DNA of 64,000 nt. Source: Croceibacterium selenioxidans (GTDB lineage: Bacteria > Pseudomonadota > Alphaproteobacteria > Sphingomonadales > Sphingomonadaceae). Position 1 is the stretch's first letter; each line of letters begins with the position of its first letter. Positions 1-10,274 of this stretch are shown here, piece by piece. The position numbers and the translations under genes were made by a program. The stretch lies in the NCBI RefSeq assembly GCF_018599195.1, contig NZ_JAHFVK010000001.1:248001-312000 (forward strand). The letters are read 5' to 3'. The notes below the pieces were generated by a model, which was not told where the DNA came from, made no database searches, and saw only the letters and a program-made list of their open reading frames with translations.

Positions 1-924
1 GCACTGCAGCGGGCCGTGTTTCCTGGCGGCGATGGTCGTTATTTCGCGCCGGAAGTCGACACGGCAACCCCTCAGCAGGCGCGGCCCAGTTCCAGTACCG
101 CCCCCTCTGGCAGCGCTTTGACCGACGTGTTGCAGCGGCTCGATTCGCTCGAAGCCCAACTCGCGCGGCTGACCGCCCGCAGCGAGGAGAACGCCAACCA
201 CCTGGCGCAGCTGGAAGCCCAGCTCAAGGCCGTGCAGGAATCGGCGGCTGGGCCCGAACAGGCGTCGTTGACCCCGTCCACTCCTGCCATGCAGGGCAGT
301 GGGCCGCGTCCGGGCGCTTCGGCTCCGGCCAGCACGCCGCCGCGCGCCGGCACGCTTACCCCCACTCCAGCGCCCGCTGCGGCGGCCGGGCGGCCTGCCA
401 CCCAGCCGGCCGGCAACGCCTCGCGTACGCCCACTGCCACTCCCACGCCTGCACCCGCGGCTAGCGGCAATCGCAACGGTCCTTCCGCAGGACGCCTGGC
501 TGCGGTTCGCGCGATCACCAAGCCCACGACTGCGGACGCGGGCGAAGACGAATACAACTACGGCTATCGCCTGTGGGAGGCCGGGTTCTTCCCCGAAGCG
601 CAGCAGCAGCTGGCGCTTTATGTCGAGAAGTATCCGCGCCACGCCCGTATCAGCTTTGGCCGCAACCTGCTTGGCCGCGCCTATCTCGATAATGGTCAGC
701 CGCGCGAAGCGGCCACGCATTTTTTCGAGAACTACCAGTCCGACAAGCAAGGGGCGCGGGCGGGCGACAGTCTGCTGTTCCTGTCCGAATCGATGATCGC
801 GATCAATGACAAGAACCGAGCGTGCATCGCGCTCGCTGAGTTCAGCGACAGCTACCCGGCACTCGCGACGGGTCGGCTGAAAGAGCAATATGACCGCACC
901 AAGAACAAGGTCTCCTGCAGCTGA
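1..924 (+). CDS. cpoB: Cell division coordinator CpoB / YbgF, 5' partial
   Basis: Periplasmic Tol-Pal accessory protein that links peptidoglycan synthesis to outer-membrane constriction. The frame is open to the left edge (first codons read ALQRAVFPGG), so the start and signal peptide lie outside the window; a GTG at 16 is in frame but is not a credible start. The 307 visible residues show a short coiled-coil stretch (LDSLEAQLARL and following), a long Ala/Pro/Thr-rich linker, then a C-terminal TPR-like region beginning near EDEYNYGYRLWEAGFF and containing FGRNLLGRAYLDNGQ. This coiled coil-linker-TPR order is that of the YbgF/CpoB family. The 3' end overlaps tilS by 35 bases, which suggests co-transcription. 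Confidence 0.85.
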   Translation, partial: ALQRAVFPGGDGRYFAPEVDTATPQQARPSSSTAPSGSALTDVLQRLDSLEAQLARLTARSEENANHLAQLEAQLKAVQESAAGPEQASLTPSTPAMQGSGPRPGASAPASTPPRAGTLTPTPAPAAAAGRPATQPAGNASRTPTATPTPAPAASGNRNGPSAGRLAAVRAITKPTTADAGEDEYNYGYRLWEAGFFPEAQQQLALYVEKYPRHARISFGRNLLGRAYLDNGQPREAATHFFENYQSDKQGARAGDSLLFLSESMIAINDKNRACIALAEFSDSYPALATGRLKEQYDRTKNKVSCS

Positions 925-1870
925 CGCGATCCCGGAAGCGCTGATCGAGCGCTTCTCGCGCTCGCTTGCGCGGTTGTGGACGGGCGGTGGTCGACTGGGT
1001 CTGGCGGTTTCCGGTGGGCCCGACAGCCTGGCGATGCTGCTGCTGGCCGAGGCTGCGATTCCGGGCCGCTTCGAAGTAGCGACAGTCGATCACGGCCTGC
1101 GCGCCGAAGCGGCTGACGAATGCGCGATGGTCGCGCAGGTCTGCGCGGAGCGGGACATCCCCTGCGAGGTTCTTCGCGTGACCGTTGCGGGCGGTAACAT
1201 CCAGGCAGCGGCGCGAGAGGCGCGTTATCGGGCTCTCGCGGGCTGGGCCGACCGTCGCGGCCTCTCGGCCATTGCCACCGCCCACCATGCCGACGATCAG
1301 GCCGAGACGCTGTTGATGCGGCTCAATCGAGGCAGCGGGGTAGGGGGGCTTGCGGGCGTTCGAGAAGTGGGCACAATCGCAGACAGCGCGATTCCGCTGA
1401 TCCGGCTCCTGCTCGAATTCCGCCGCCGCGAGCTCGAAAGCGTCGTCGAAGCTGCCGGTCTTGTCGCGGCGCAGGACCCCAGCAATCTCGACGACAGGTA
1501 TGATCGTGTTCGGCTGCGAAAGGCGCTCGCGGAGGCAGACTGGCTTGACGTTCCGGCGCTTGCCCGCTCCGCCGGCAACCTGGCCGATGCTGAAGAGGCC
1601 TTGGCCTGGGCGACCGACAGAGAGTGGGTGGAGCGTGTTTCCGCGTCGCCGGATGATCTTCGCTATCTCCCGTCCAACCCGCCGCGCGCGATAGCCCTTC
1701 GGGTGGCGGCACGGGCCGTCGGCGTCATTGGCGGGCAGCCCAGGGGAGGCGATCTCGCGCGGCTGGTCGAGCGGTTGGAAGCGGGCGGCAGCGGTAACCT
1801 TGCTGGGGTTCTGGTGACTGTCGAGAATGGTCAGTGGGTCTTTCGCCCGGAACCTCCCCGCCGCGTTTAG
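890..1870 (+). CDS. tilS: tRNA(Ile)-lysidine synthetase TilS
   Basis: Cytoplasmic ATP-dependent enzyme that converts cytidine 34 of the CAU anticodon of tRNA-Ile to lysidine, so that AUA is read as isoleucine. The 326 aa protein has the PP-loop motif SGGPDS near residue 40, the VDHGLR and ATAHHADDQAETLLMRL segments that follow it in the family, and a variable C-terminal part. It is shorter than the roughly 430 aa enterobacterial enzyme, as is common in alphaproteobacteria. The ATG at 890 lies inside the end of cpoB, giving a 35-base overlap. The stop overlaps that of the convergent L,D-transpeptidase gene by 4 bases. Confidence 0.9.
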   Translation: MTAPRTRSPAADAIPEALIERFSRSLARLWTGGGRLGLAVSGGPDSLAMLLLAEAAIPGRFEVATVDHGLRAEAADECAMVAQVCAERDIPCEVLRVTVAGGNIQAAAREARYRALAGWADRRGLSAIATAHHADDQAETLLMRLNRGSGVGGLAGVREVGTIADSAIPLIRLLLEFRRRELESVVEAAGLVAAQDPSNLDDRYDRVRLRKALAEADWLDVPALARSAGNLADAEEALAWATDREWVERVSASPDDLRYLPSNPPRAIALRVAARAVGVIGGQPRGGDLARLVERLEAGGSGNLAGVLVTVENGQWVFRPEPPRRV

Positions 1871-2514
1871 GCGAGCGGCGTCCCCACTTCGGCCTTTTTG
1901 CCGCGAGTGATGATCACCACGTCGCCCTTGCTGGCCACGTCGAACAACCGCGAAACGAACGGATCCGGGGCGCCGATGCAACCATGGCTGGCCCATCCGA
2001 GTTCGACCGTGGAACCGCCATGGATCGCCACTCCGTCGTGCGTCAGGCGCAGGGTCCAGGGCATTGGCGCATTGCCATATTGCTCGGACACGTTGTGCCG
2101 TTCCTTGCTCAGGATCGGGAACACGCCGAGCGGTGTAGGATGCTTATCGGTACCTAGGAGGACCGCAGCGGCGCCGATCTCGTAGCCGTCGCGGAACACC
2201 GAGAGGACGCGTGCATCGAGATCGACCGTCATGACGATCGGCCCGTCGGCCGGCGCGCCTTCCTCGTTCCAGTGCCACTCGCCGTATTTAATGGGGCCGT
2301 CTATCGGCAGGACACGCCTGATCGCAAAGGGGCGCGGGCTCGGCTTGGGCGCGGGAGTGACGGCAGCCACTTGAGTAGGCTTCGGGGCGTCGACGAGCCG
2401 GGAGCTGCTCCGCGCCTCGAGCGCATTGCCCGCGACAATGGCCGAGCCCAGCAGCACTGCGGCCACCACTGTCGTTCCACCAATCCACTTAAGCGCCTCG
2501 CTCATGCGCCTCAT
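1867..2514 (-). CDS. L,D-transpeptidase family protein (YkuD domain)
   Basis: Predicted periplasmic enzyme forming 3-3 peptidoglycan crosslinks or attaching proteins to peptidoglycan. The 215 aa protein has an N-terminal hydrophobic segment (about residues 10-30, signal anchor or signal peptide), a Pro/Ala-rich linker, and a YkuD domain. The active site is visible as HGG followed by SHGCIG near residues 165-183, with the catalytic cysteine inside SHGCIG. A second ATG at 2505 has a weak AGG upstream and could be the true start. It is convergent with tilS and ends within its stop codon. Substrate and crosslink type cannot be told from sequence. Confidence 0.85.
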   Translation of the reverse strand: MRRMSEALKWIGGTTVVAAVLLGSAIVAGNALEARSSSRLVDAPKPTQVAAVTPAPKPSPRPFAIRRVLPIDGPIKYGEWHWNEEGAPADGPIVMTVDLDARVLSVFRDGYEIGAAAVLLGTDKHPTPLGVFPILSKERHNVSEQYGNAPMPWTLRLTHDGVAIHGGSTVELGWASHGCIGAPDPFVSRLFDVASKGDVVIITRGKKAEVGTPLA

Positions 2515-2607
2515 ATTGGCGACAATTACGGTTAACGGCTAGCGCTGAAAACGAAGCGTCCCGCTGCGAGACGCGCGGGTGACAATGGTTAACGTCCGAA
2601 GCGCGCC

Positions 2608-5385
2608 CTAGCCGTGTGCTCCGAAGTGGTTGGCGATGGCGGTGGTGATGCGGAGCGACAGGGCATAGGCGCGGTCGATCGGGTCGATGAATGCCCTGCG
2701 CAGGCCTTCGTAGCCTTCGTCAGCTCCTTCGGGATAGTCCGTCGGCTCGGCCAGTTCGAAGTCTCCGATCTTGGGAAAGCTGGTCGGAAAGGCCCGGCGC
2801 AACTGTGCGAGCGCTTCGTCGATGCGCAAGGTGAAGACCATCTCCAGCACGTCGTCACGTGAAACGTCGTTGGCGCGGCTGAAGGCCGGGACGGACACCG
2901 CGCGGATGAACATGTGCTGGAACAGGGCGAGGCGCAGGGCCTGGCAGACACCGATCGCGCGGCGGACCGACTCGTTCTGCGACCGTCCCTCGCCTTCCGG
3001 CATCATCGCCAGCAGACGGTGCAACTTGAGCGCGTCGACCCGAAGTCGAGAGGCGAGGCGGCGGAACACCCCGGCGCGGTCGTCCTTGATCAGGTATTCC
3101 GCCAGGGCCTGGCAAGGCTCCGAAAGATGGCTCTCGGTTCCGCGATAGGGCCGGCTGGCCCAGTAGGCCGAGTTGAATAACTCGCCAAAGGCCGCAACGG
3201 TCTTCACGCTGGCGAGAGCATTGGCGGCGCGAACCAGGCGGATAAGCTGCATGCCTCGTTCGCTCGAGGAGAGGAGGGCGGCGATTTCCTCGTAGTTGCC
3301 GTCCGCCGCGCTGCCGACACCAGCAATCACGTTTACCGGATAACCGAGCTGCTGGAGGATGGCGTTATGCGGAATCGCCCGGATTTGCCTCAGGCTCATC
3401 TCCCGATCGGCCGAGAGGTCCGACTGGCGGCGCGAGACGCGGCTTCCGGTCGGGTTGAGCAGGCCGAGACCGAACGCCGTGACGGCGCGCGAATACGTCC
3501 GACTTTCCAGATGCGAATGCTGATGGTCGCGGATCGCGCGATAGAAATCGAGGCTGATATCTATGCGGCGATAGAAGGGGTCGGGCGCGGCATCCGCGTC
3601 GGTCTCCGCTGGGCGTAACTCCGCGATCCGGGTCAGGGTCGCGAGCGCCAGTTCAGGTGTGGCGAAGAGCAGATAGCCGTCGCCACCCTGAAAGCTCACT
3701 TCGGGCTCAAGACGGATACCGGCGCGGACGAACCGCCTGCGAGCCCAAGGACTGAGGGGCCAGTCGAGCCGGTCGGCGAACGAATCCGGGTGGGCGCCGC
3801 GGCCCATGCTCTCGCCGTGGGTGTTGAATACAAGCGCTGCGACGTCGCCGAGACCGTTGGTCTCCATCGCCTGCGCCAGTCGCCCCTGGAGGCGTTCGAT
3901 AGCGAGGCTCGCCGGGATCTGGCCGACGAAGCGCCCGGCGTCCGAAAAGCCGGTCTGGATCGAGACCCGTCCGCGTTCCCTGGCGTAAGTTCGGTATTCC
4001 TCTTCCGCGAGAAGGGAGTCGAGAAATCGACCGCCATGTTCGAGTGCCGTTTCGGTTTCGAACAGGGGTGACAGGTCCACCTTGTCCGCAATCCCGAACA
4101 GACGCGCAAAATAGAGCCCGGCGAGGAGCGTGGCTGGCTCTTCGCACTCCGCAATCAGCATGCGGATCGGGGCGTCGGCGTCAACGTGCTGGAGGATCTG
4201 CGCCATTGCCAGGAACTGGCGGATCGCGGTGGAGCTCTCGATCGCGAGCGCAGCGAAGTTGGACCGCAGCGGCTTGGCTTCGGAGATCACGCGGCGAAGG
4301 TGGACGACGGCGCTCTTGCTCGAGAGGTCGAGCGCCCCGTCCGGGTCGAGCCGCCGGCGGATCGCGTTGTGAAGCTGCTTGGCGTTCACCCGGAAATGGA
4401 TCCAGCCCATACCGAGCCCGTCGGCACGCATCGCGGCGGCGAGGGTCTTGAGACCGACGGCTCGCTCGTCCTGGGCGCTTCGGGCCTCGCTTTCCAGCGC
4501 TTCGATATAACGCGCGAGAGTGAGGAGCTTTCGGGGATCGTTCGCCGTCAGGCGGTTGGCGGCGACCGACAGCGCCGCAGGATCGGAAAGGTCGGCGGAA
4601 AAGTCGCGTGCGCGGTCGGCGGCATAGTCCGCTGCAGGGCGCAGCTCACGGAGCAAGGCGTGCGCTGGATCGATTGCGTCGAGCGACACGACATAGCGGG
4701 CCAGCCGCTCCGCCTTTTCGGCCAGGCGAAACCCGATCGATTGCGCCCAGCCGATGTCGGTACGACCGTCCATGTCGTAACCGACCCAGCTGGCGAACCG
4801 GAATGGCAGCGGAGCGAAGGCTGTCCACTCGTCCGGCCAGTGCTGGCGGGCATGGGTCAGCAATTGAGCGACGATCCGGTCACGCGCGTCCTGGGCGTGA
4901 GCGATCGCCCGCATCGCCTGCTCGTGCTCATAGGCGAGGGTGATTGGCGGGCGCGCGGCGGGGACGGCGCAAACGGCGGAATCGACCGGCTCGTCGATGC
5001 TCGCGGCCTCGGCGACGGCAGCCGATTGAGCCGGGCTCAGCAAGAACGTGGGGTGTGCGGTGAACACGGCGTGAAGCTGCGGCCGTTCCCAGCGGTCGCG
5101 GAAGGTGGTGAAGTCTCCGGCGGAGAGCGCCGTCGCCAGCTCGTCAGCGTTGGCTTCGGGGCTGGACGGTGCGATGAGGCGGTGCAGCCGCTCGGCGCGG
5201 CTTTTCAGCGCATCGCATTCGAGCTCGGCAATCAGGCGGTCGCAGTCATCGAGAGTCAGGTCGCCGCTTTCCAGCAGGCGGGACAAGTCCAGCGAAAGCT
5301 GGAAGACAGGATTGAATAGAGGTGTTTCTTCGGTGCGCCGATGGAGCGATTGGATCCGCTCGACCAGTTCACCGACGGTCTTCAT
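2608..5385 (-). CDS. ppc: Phosphoenolpyruvate carboxylase
   Basis: Anaplerotic enzyme making oxaloacetate from phosphoenolpyruvate and bicarbonate. The 925 aa length fits the family. Visible motifs are FTAHPTF near residue 110 (catalytic histidine segment), FASWVGYDMDGRTDIGW near 180, FQGGDGYLLFA near 590 and RAIPHNAILQQLGYPVN near 690. The glycine-rich loop, usually close to FHGRGGSVGRGG, reads FNTHGESMGRGAHP here, so this is a divergent PEPC. The start is the ATG at 5385, which overlaps the eda stop as ATGA; a 29-residue upstream extension is possible but lies inside eda. It is the last gene of the Entner-Doudoroff operon. Confidence in family is high, in kinetics and regulation low. Confidence 0.88.
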   Translation of the reverse strand: MKTVGELVERIQSLHRRTEETPLFNPVFQLSLDLSRLLESGDLTLDDCDRLIAELECDALKSRAERLHRLIAPSSPEANADELATALSAGDFTTFRDRWERPQLHAVFTAHPTFLLSPAQSAAVAEAASIDEPVDSAVCAVPAARPPITLAYEHEQAMRAIAHAQDARDRIVAQLLTHARQHWPDEWTAFAPLPFRFASWVGYDMDGRTDIGWAQSIGFRLAEKAERLARYVVSLDAIDPAHALLRELRPAADYAADRARDFSADLSDPAALSVAANRLTANDPRKLLTLARYIEALESEARSAQDERAVGLKTLAAAMRADGLGMGWIHFRVNAKQLHNAIRRRLDPDGALDLSSKSAVVHLRRVISEAKPLRSNFAALAIESSTAIRQFLAMAQILQHVDADAPIRMLIAECEEPATLLAGLYFARLFGIADKVDLSPLFETETALEHGGRFLDSLLAEEEYRTYARERGRVSIQTGFSDAGRFVGQIPASLAIERLQGRLAQAMETNGLGDVAALVFNTHGESMGRGAHPDSFADRLDWPLSPWARRRFVRAGIRLEPEVSFQGGDGYLLFATPELALATLTRIAELRPAETDADAAPDPFYRRIDISLDFYRAIRDHQHSHLESRTYSRAVTAFGLGLLNPTGSRVSRRQSDLSADREMSLRQIRAIPHNAILQQLGYPVNVIAGVGSAADGNYEEIAALLSSSERGMQLIRLVRAANALASVKTVAAFGELFNSAYWASRPYRGTESHLSEPCQALAEYLIKDDRAGVFRRLASRLRVDALKLHRLLAMMPEGEGRSQNESVRRAIGVCQALRLALFQHMFIRAVSVPAFSRANDVSRDDVLEMVFTLRIDEALAQLRRAFPTSFPKIGDFELAEPTDYPEGADEGYEGLRRAFIDPIDRAYALSLRITTAIANHFGAHG

Positions 5386-5993
5386 CGAGACAGCGCCGCC
5401 GCTTGCCGGGCCAGCGCCTCGATTTGTACGAAGCTGGCCCCCGGTTTCACGATCCAGCTGCCTCCGACGCAAAGGACGGAGCTTATCGCCAACCAGTCGG
5501 GCGCGGTCTCAAGGGTGATGCCGCCGGTCGGGCAGAAGCGGCACTGCGAGAAAGGCGCGGACAGCGCCTTCAGCGCGGGAGTTCCGCCCGCGGCCATGGC
5601 GGGGAAGAACTTGAAATGGTCGAGCCCATGATCGAGCCCTCGCATGATGTCGCTGGCCGAGGCGATGCCCGGGAGGAACGGCACCTGCCGTTCGATCGCG
5701 GCGCTGGCCAGGCGGTCGGTGAGGCCGGGCGAGACGATGAATTCCGACCCCGCCTCGAGCGCGCTGTCGAGTTCTCCCACATTGGTAACCGTGCCGGCCC
5801 CGACGATGGCGCCGGGCACTTCGCGCATGGCGCGGATCGCCTGCAGCCCCGCCGGCGTGCGCAAGGTTACTTCGAGCACCCTTAGTCCGCCAGCGACCAG
5901 CGCTTCTGCCAATGCTCGTGCGTCGGTACCCTCTTCGATCACCAGCACCGGAATGACCGGCGATGTCCGCATGATCTGGCCGATCGAACTCAT
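5382..5993 (-). CDS. eda: KDPG aldolase (bifunctional KHG/KDPG aldolase family)
   Basis: Splits 2-keto-3-deoxy-6-phosphogluconate into pyruvate and glyceraldehyde 3-phosphate, the last specific step of the Entner-Doudoroff pathway. The 203 aa length is standard for this class I aldolase. The catalytic glutamate lies in VLEVTLRT and the Schiff-base lysine in HFKFFPA. The phosphate-binding stretch CPTGGI is also present. The start overlaps the glk stop by 4 bases and the stop overlaps the ppc start (ATGA), so translation is probably coupled along the operon. Confidence 0.95.
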   Translation of the reverse strand: MSSIGQIMRTSPVIPVLVIEEGTDARALAEALVAGGLRVLEVTLRTPAGLQAIRAMREVPGAIVGAGTVTNVGELDSALEAGSEFIVSPGLTDRLASAAIERQVPFLPGIASASDIMRGLDHGLDHFKFFPAMAAGGTPALKALSAPFSQCRFCPTGGITLETAPDWLAISSVLCVGGSWIVKPGASFVQIEALARQAAALSR

Positions 5994-6961
5994 TGGGGGT
6001 GCTCCGTCATGAAAGCAGCGACCGCGCCATAAAGGCCCGGCTGGGGGTGGATGATAAGCTTCACGGGAATTCCCGACATCATCTGTGTGTACCGGCCCTT
6101 GAAGCGGAAGCGTTCGCCGAAGCCCGACGTGGGCAGCAAGTCGCGCAACCGCAACCCGAGACCACCGGCGAGGACGACGGCGCTCGCCCCCTGGGCCAGG
6201 GCGTAGTCGCCCGCGACGCTGCCGAGCGAAGAGCAGAACCGGTCGACCGCGGCCGCGGCCAGGCTGTCTTCGCGCGCGATGCCCTTCTGCCAGACCGTGG
6301 TATTATCGGTAAGGTCGGGCGCGCGACCTTCGAGCTCGGCGAGGCAGCGGTAGATTTCCATGATGCCGGGGCCGGCATGGACCCGTTCGGTAGAAACGCG
6401 CTGATGCTGGGCCCGCAACTTGGCGAGAATTCGGTCGTCGATGGAATCGAGCGGGGCGAACTCCATGTGGCCGCCTTCAGTCGACTGCACGTGGTAGCCT
6501 CCGGAATGGCGGAAGAAGTGCGCCACGCCGAGGCCCGTGCCAGGCCCTATCACGCTAATGGTCCCGGCCGCCGGCAACGGGCCTTCCGGACCGGTAATAT
6601 GGACCAGCTGGTCTTCGGGAACGCTCGCCACGGCATGGGCGACAGCGCCGAAGTCGTTGATTAGCGTCACTGCGTCGATGCCTAGTTGGTCGACAAGACC
6701 GCGGGTGTGGAAGATCCAGCTATTGTTGGTCATCCTGATCGTGTCACCGACGATCGGCGCGGCAATGGCGATCGCGGCGGCTCGAGGCAGCGGGGCGCCG
6801 CAGCGGCGTTCGAATTCCTCCCACGCCGTCTGGAGACTGGCGTAATCTCCGGTCTTGAGCGTGACGGGTTCACCAACCGAGATCGCACCATCGTCGGCGA
6901 TGGCAGCCAGAGCGAAGCGCGCGTGCGTGCCGCCCACGTCGAGCGCGACAATTTCCTTCAC
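5990..6961 (-). CDS. glk: Glucokinase
   Basis: Cytoplasmic ATP-dependent glucose kinase of the ROK/bacterial glucokinase fold, feeding glucose 6-phosphate to Zwf. The 323 aa protein shows the N-terminal phosphate motif [11 protein letters not shown], the catalytic aspartate in LINDFGA, the adenosine motif GPGTGLGVA, and the sugar-binding EGGHMEFAP. It overlaps edd upstream and eda downstream by 4 bases each. Its place between edd and eda supports glucose as the substrate. Confidence 0.94.
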   Translation of the reverse strand: MKEIVALDVGGTHARFALAAIADDGAISVGEPVTLKTGDYASLQTAWEEFERRCGAPLPRAAAIAIAAPIVGDTIRMTNNSWIFHTRGLVDQLGIDAVTLINDFGAVAHAVASVPEDQLVHITGPEGPLPAAGTISVIGPGTGLGVAHFFRHSGGYHVQSTEGGHMEFAPLDSIDDRILAKLRAQHQRVSTERVHAGPGIMEIYRCLAELEGRAPDLTDNTTVWQKGIAREDSLAAAAVDRFCSSLGSVAGDYALAQGASAVVLAGGLGLRLRDLLPTSGFGERFRFKGRYTQMMSGIPVKLIIHPQPGLYGAVAAFMTEHPQ

Positions 6962-8772
6962 AGACCCCCCAAGGCAAGCATGGCGCTTCCGCCCTTTTCC
7001 GCTTCGTCGGCTCCCACACGGAACATGCCGTACAATTCCCGCCCGGTTCCCAACTCGACCTCGCGCATAGACGCGGGCTCGCGACCGGTGAAATCAGCGG
7101 TGGTGGAAACTTCGCCGCGAGTGGCACACAGGCGAACCACGTCACCGTCTCTCAAGTAGGCCAGCGGTCCACCGCCAAGCGCTTCCGGACTGACGTGGAT
7201 CGCCGCGGGCACTTTGCCGCTCGCTCCCGACATCCGCCCGTCGGTGACAAGTGCCACGCGGTAGCCGCGATCCTGCAGGACGCCGAGTACCGGCGTTAGC
7301 TTGTGCAGCTCGGGCATGCCGTTGGCGCGAGGACCTTGGAAGCGCATCACGACCACGACGTCCCGATCGAGTTCTCCGGCGGTGAAGGCGTGGGCGACGT
7401 CCTCCTGCCGCTCGAAGATCCGACAAGGGGCCTCGATCGTCCACCGGTCCGGATCGACGGCGCTGGTCTTGAACGTCGCACGCCCGAGATTTCCTTCGAC
7501 CAGCCGCATGCCCCCATCGGCCATGAACGGATTTGCCACGGGGCGGAGCATCTCTTCGTCGCCAGAAGGACCGGCATCGCGCCAGGCGAGGGCCTCTCCG
7601 TCGAGCCAAGGCTCCTGGGCATAGGCGCCAAGATCATCGCCGCCGACCGTCACGATGTCGCGATGGGCGAGGCCGGCGTCGAGCAACTCGCCGATGACGA
7701 AGCCGATGCCGCCAGCGGCGTGGAAGTGGTTCACGTCGCCCGCGCCGTTTGGATAGACCCGGGCGAGGAGAGGAACGGCCTGGCTCAGTTCGTCGAGATC
7801 GTTCCAGTCGATGATGACTCCCGCCGCGCGGGCGAAGGCGGGAATGTGGATCGCGTGGTTTGTCGAGCCGCCCGTCGCGAGCAGGCCGACCGCGGCGTTG
7901 ACCACGGCCTTCTCATCGACGCAGCGCGAGAGCGGGCGGTAGTCATTGCCATCGCGGGTGATCGCCGCGAGCCGATGAACGGCGGCGCGGGTCAGCGCCT
8001 GGCGCAGGGGCGTGCCGGGATTGACGAAGGCGGCACCGGGCATGTGCAGGCCCATCAGCTCCATCATCATCTGGTTGGAGTTGGCCGTGCCATAAAAGGT
8101 GCATGTGCCGGGCGAGTGATAGGACTTTGCCTCGCTGTCGAGCAGTTCCGCGCGGCTCGCCTTACCCTCGGCATAGAGCTGTCGGACGCGCTGCTTTTCC
8201 TTGTTGGCGATCCCGCTCGGCATCGGGCCGGAAGGGATGAACACCGTCGGCAGCCAGCCGAAGCGCAGGCCGCCGATCAGGAGGCCTGGCACGATCTTGT
8301 CGCAGATGCCCAGCATCGCGACGCTGTCGTACATCGCGTGGCTCAGACCGACTGTGGTCGACAAGGCGATCACGTCACGGCTGAACAGCGACAGCTCCAT
8401 GCCGTCAGTGCCCTGGGTCACGCCATCGCACATAGCCGGTGTGGACCCGGCGACCTGGCAGGTGGCTCCCACCTCGCGCGCCCAGACCTTCATCTGCGGC
8501 GGATACGCGCCGTAGGGCTGATGCGCGGAGATTGTGTCGTTGTAGGCTGTGATCACGCCAATGTTGGGGCCTCGCCTCGTCGCGATCGAGGCCTTGTCTT
8601 GCTCCATCGCGGCAAAGCCGTGCGCGAGGTTGGAGCAGGGGAGGGCGACATTGCGATCGGCGTGTCGCTCGCCTTCGGCATCCATCAGTTCGAGGTAACG
8701 CCGGCGGCTGTCGCGCGAACGCTCGATAATGCGGTCGGTAACGCGCGAGACGGTCGGGTGGAGGTTACTCAT
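6958..8772 (-). CDS. edd: Phosphogluconate dehydratase (6-phosphogluconate dehydratase)
   Basis: Iron-sulfur dehydratase of the IlvD/Edd family that converts 6-phosphogluconate to KDPG. The 604 aa length fits Edd. Visible family segments are [35 protein letters not shown] and [15 protein letters not shown]; the cysteines in these segments are the expected cluster ligands. The start overlaps the zwf stop by 8 bases and the stop overlaps glk by 4. All neighbours are Entner-Doudoroff genes, which decides Edd over IlvD (dihydroxy-acid dehydratase). Confidence 0.95.
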   Translation of the reverse strand: MSNLHPTVSRVTDRIIERSRDSRRRYLELMDAEGERHADRNVALPCSNLAHGFAAMEQDKASIATRRGPNIGVITAYNDTISAHQPYGAYPPQMKVWAREVGATCQVAGSTPAMCDGVTQGTDGMELSLFSRDVIALSTTVGLSHAMYDSVAMLGICDKIVPGLLIGGLRFGWLPTVFIPSGPMPSGIANKEKQRVRQLYAEGKASRAELLDSEAKSYHSPGTCTFYGTANSNQMMMELMGLHMPGAAFVNPGTPLRQALTRAAVHRLAAITRDGNDYRPLSRCVDEKAVVNAAVGLLATGGSTNHAIHIPAFARAAGVIIDWNDLDELSQAVPLLARVYPNGAGDVNHFHAAGGIGFVIGELLDAGLAHRDIVTVGGDDLGAYAQEPWLDGEALAWRDAGPSGDEEMLRPVANPFMADGGMRLVEGNLGRATFKTSAVDPDRWTIEAPCRIFERQEDVAHAFTAGELDRDVVVVMRFQGPRANGMPELHKLTPVLGVLQDRGYRVALVTDGRMSGASGKVPAAIHVSPEALGGGPLAYLRDGDVVRLCATRGEVSTTADFTGREPASMREVELGTGRELYGMFRVGADEAEKGGSAMLALGGL

Positions 8773-10198
8773 GCCATGTCACCCCATCGCGTTCTGCCAG
8801 GGCGATACCTGCACTGGGACCCCAGCTCCCCGCGGCGTATGTCTTGGGCGTCAGGCGCTCCTCGCCCCACAGCTCGCGGATCTTGTCGACCCAGGCCCAC
8901 TGCGCCTCCACTTCGTCGCGACGGACAAACAGCGTCTGGTCCATGTCGATCAGGTCCAGCAGGAGCCGCTCGTAGGCGATGCGGCGCTCCTTGCCTGAGA
9001 AGGCGTCGGGCATGGCGATATCGAGCGGCACTTCGCGCAGGGCGATGCCGTCGCGGTCCAGACCCGGCACCTTGGCCATCAGCGAGAGCGTGATGTTTTC
9101 TTCCGGCTGGATACCGATCAACAGCTTGTTCGGCTTGGTCTGCACGCCTTTGAAGATGGAGTGCGGAACGTCGCGGAACTGGACCAGGATCTCGGTCACG
9201 CGCTTGGGCATGCGCTTGCCGGTGCGGAGGTAAAACGGCACGCCCTTCCAACGCCAGTTGTCGACGTGGGCCTTGATGGCGACGAAGGTCTCGGTCTCGC
9301 TCTCGCGGCCAAGCTCCTCGTCATAGCCCGGCACGATCTGCCCCCCGACGGCGCCGCCGCGGTATTGGCCGGTCACGCTCTCGCCCCGGCCGACGGGGCG
9401 GAGCGCGCGAAGAACTTTCACCTTCTCGTCGCGCACGGCTTCGGACTCGAAGCTGCTCGGCGGCTCCATCGCTACTAGCGAGAGCAGCTGGAGCATGTGG
9501 TTCTGCACCATGTCTCGCAGCGCGCCGGTCTGGTCGTAGAAGTCGGCCCGCTTTTCCAATCCCACCGTCTCCCCGACAGTGATCTGGACATGTTCGATGT
9601 GCTGGGCGTTCCACAGCGGCTCGAACAGGATGTTGGCGAATCGCAGGGCGAGCAGGTTCTGGACGGTTTCCTTGCCCAGGTAGTGATCGATGCGGAAAAT
9701 GCGCCTTTCCGGAAAGGCACTCGCCACCGCATCGTTGATCTCCCGGCTCGAAGCGAGATCGAGGCCGAGCGGCTTCTCCAGGCCAATGCGCGAGCCATCC
9801 CCAGCGAGACCGGCCGCCTCGAGGCCACGGATCGTCGGTTCAAAAAGGCTCGGCGCGGTCGACAGGAAAATAGCGACGCGCTTGCCCTCTGGCCCGACCT
9901 TGGCCGCTAGCTCCGTGAAGCTGTCCGGATTGGTCACATCGAGCGGCTGGTAATGCAGGCGGTTGAGAAATTCCGCGATGGGACCTCGGCGCTCCGCAGG
10001 GAGGAACTTTTCCAGCGCCGCGCGGGCGAAATTGCGGAACTCCGCGTCATCCATCGCGGTGCGGGCGGTGCCGATGATCTTCAAGTTCGGATCAAGCAAC
10101 CCGCCAGCGTTGAGCGCGCAGAGCGAGGGTAGCAGCATCCTCTGGGCCAGGTCGCCAGTGGCACCGAAAAGCAATAATGTATCGGCCCTGGACCTCAT
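8765..10198 (-). CDS. zwf: Glucose-6-phosphate 1-dehydrogenase
   Basis: Oxidises glucose 6-phosphate to 6-phosphogluconolactone with NAD(P)+. The N-terminal nucleotide motif [11 protein letters not shown], the segment EKPLG and the catalytic RIDHYLGKE are all present. I chose the ATG at 10198 (477 aa) because GGAAGG lies 10 bases upstream; the ATG at 10222 would put that ribosome site inside the coding region. It is the first gene of zwf-edd-glk-eda-ppc. No 6-phosphogluconolactonase gene (pgl) is in the cluster, so that activity must come from elsewhere or occur spontaneously. Confidence 0.94.
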   Translation of the reverse strand: MRSRADTLLLFGATGDLAQRMLLPSLCALNAGGLLDPNLKIIGTARTAMDDAEFRNFARAALEKFLPAERRGPIAEFLNRLHYQPLDVTNPDSFTELAAKVGPEGKRVAIFLSTAPSLFEPTIRGLEAAGLAGDGSRIGLEKPLGLDLASSREINDAVASAFPERRIFRIDHYLGKETVQNLLALRFANILFEPLWNAQHIEHVQITVGETVGLEKRADFYDQTGALRDMVQNHMLQLLSLVAMEPPSSFESEAVRDEKVKVLRALRPVGRGESVTGQYRGGAVGGQIVPGYDEELGRESETETFVAIKAHVDNWRWKGVPFYLRTGKRMPKRVTEILVQFRDVPHSIFKGVQTKPNKLLIGIQPEENITLSLMAKVPGLDRDGIALREVPLDIAMPDAFSGKERRIAYERLLLDLIDMDQTLFVRRDEVEAQWAWVDKIRELWGEERLTPKTYAAGSWGPSAGIALAERDGVTWHE

Positions 10199-10245
10199 TG
10201 ACTCACAACCTTCCCCCAACATGCGCGAGACCTTCGCTGCATTGC

Positions 10246-10274
10246 GATAGCAGATGGATTGGGCGAAAGGTCAA
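10246..10274 (-). promoter_or_regulatory. Candidate promoter of the zwf operon
   Basis: On the minus strand TTGACC is followed after 17 bases by GCTATC, some 50 bases upstream of the zwf start. The -35 matches the sigma-70 hexamer well, the -10 poorly, so this is a weak call. The gap between the neighbouring genes is only 72 bases, so the operon promoter must lie here or overlap the end of the upstream gene. Confidence 0.3.

Noticed and set aside
7303-9093. Long open frame (596 codons) on the plus strand opposite edd and the end of zwf
   Set aside because: It lies wholly antisense to well-identified genes; GC-rich codon periodicity produces such frames, and the product has no recognisable domain.
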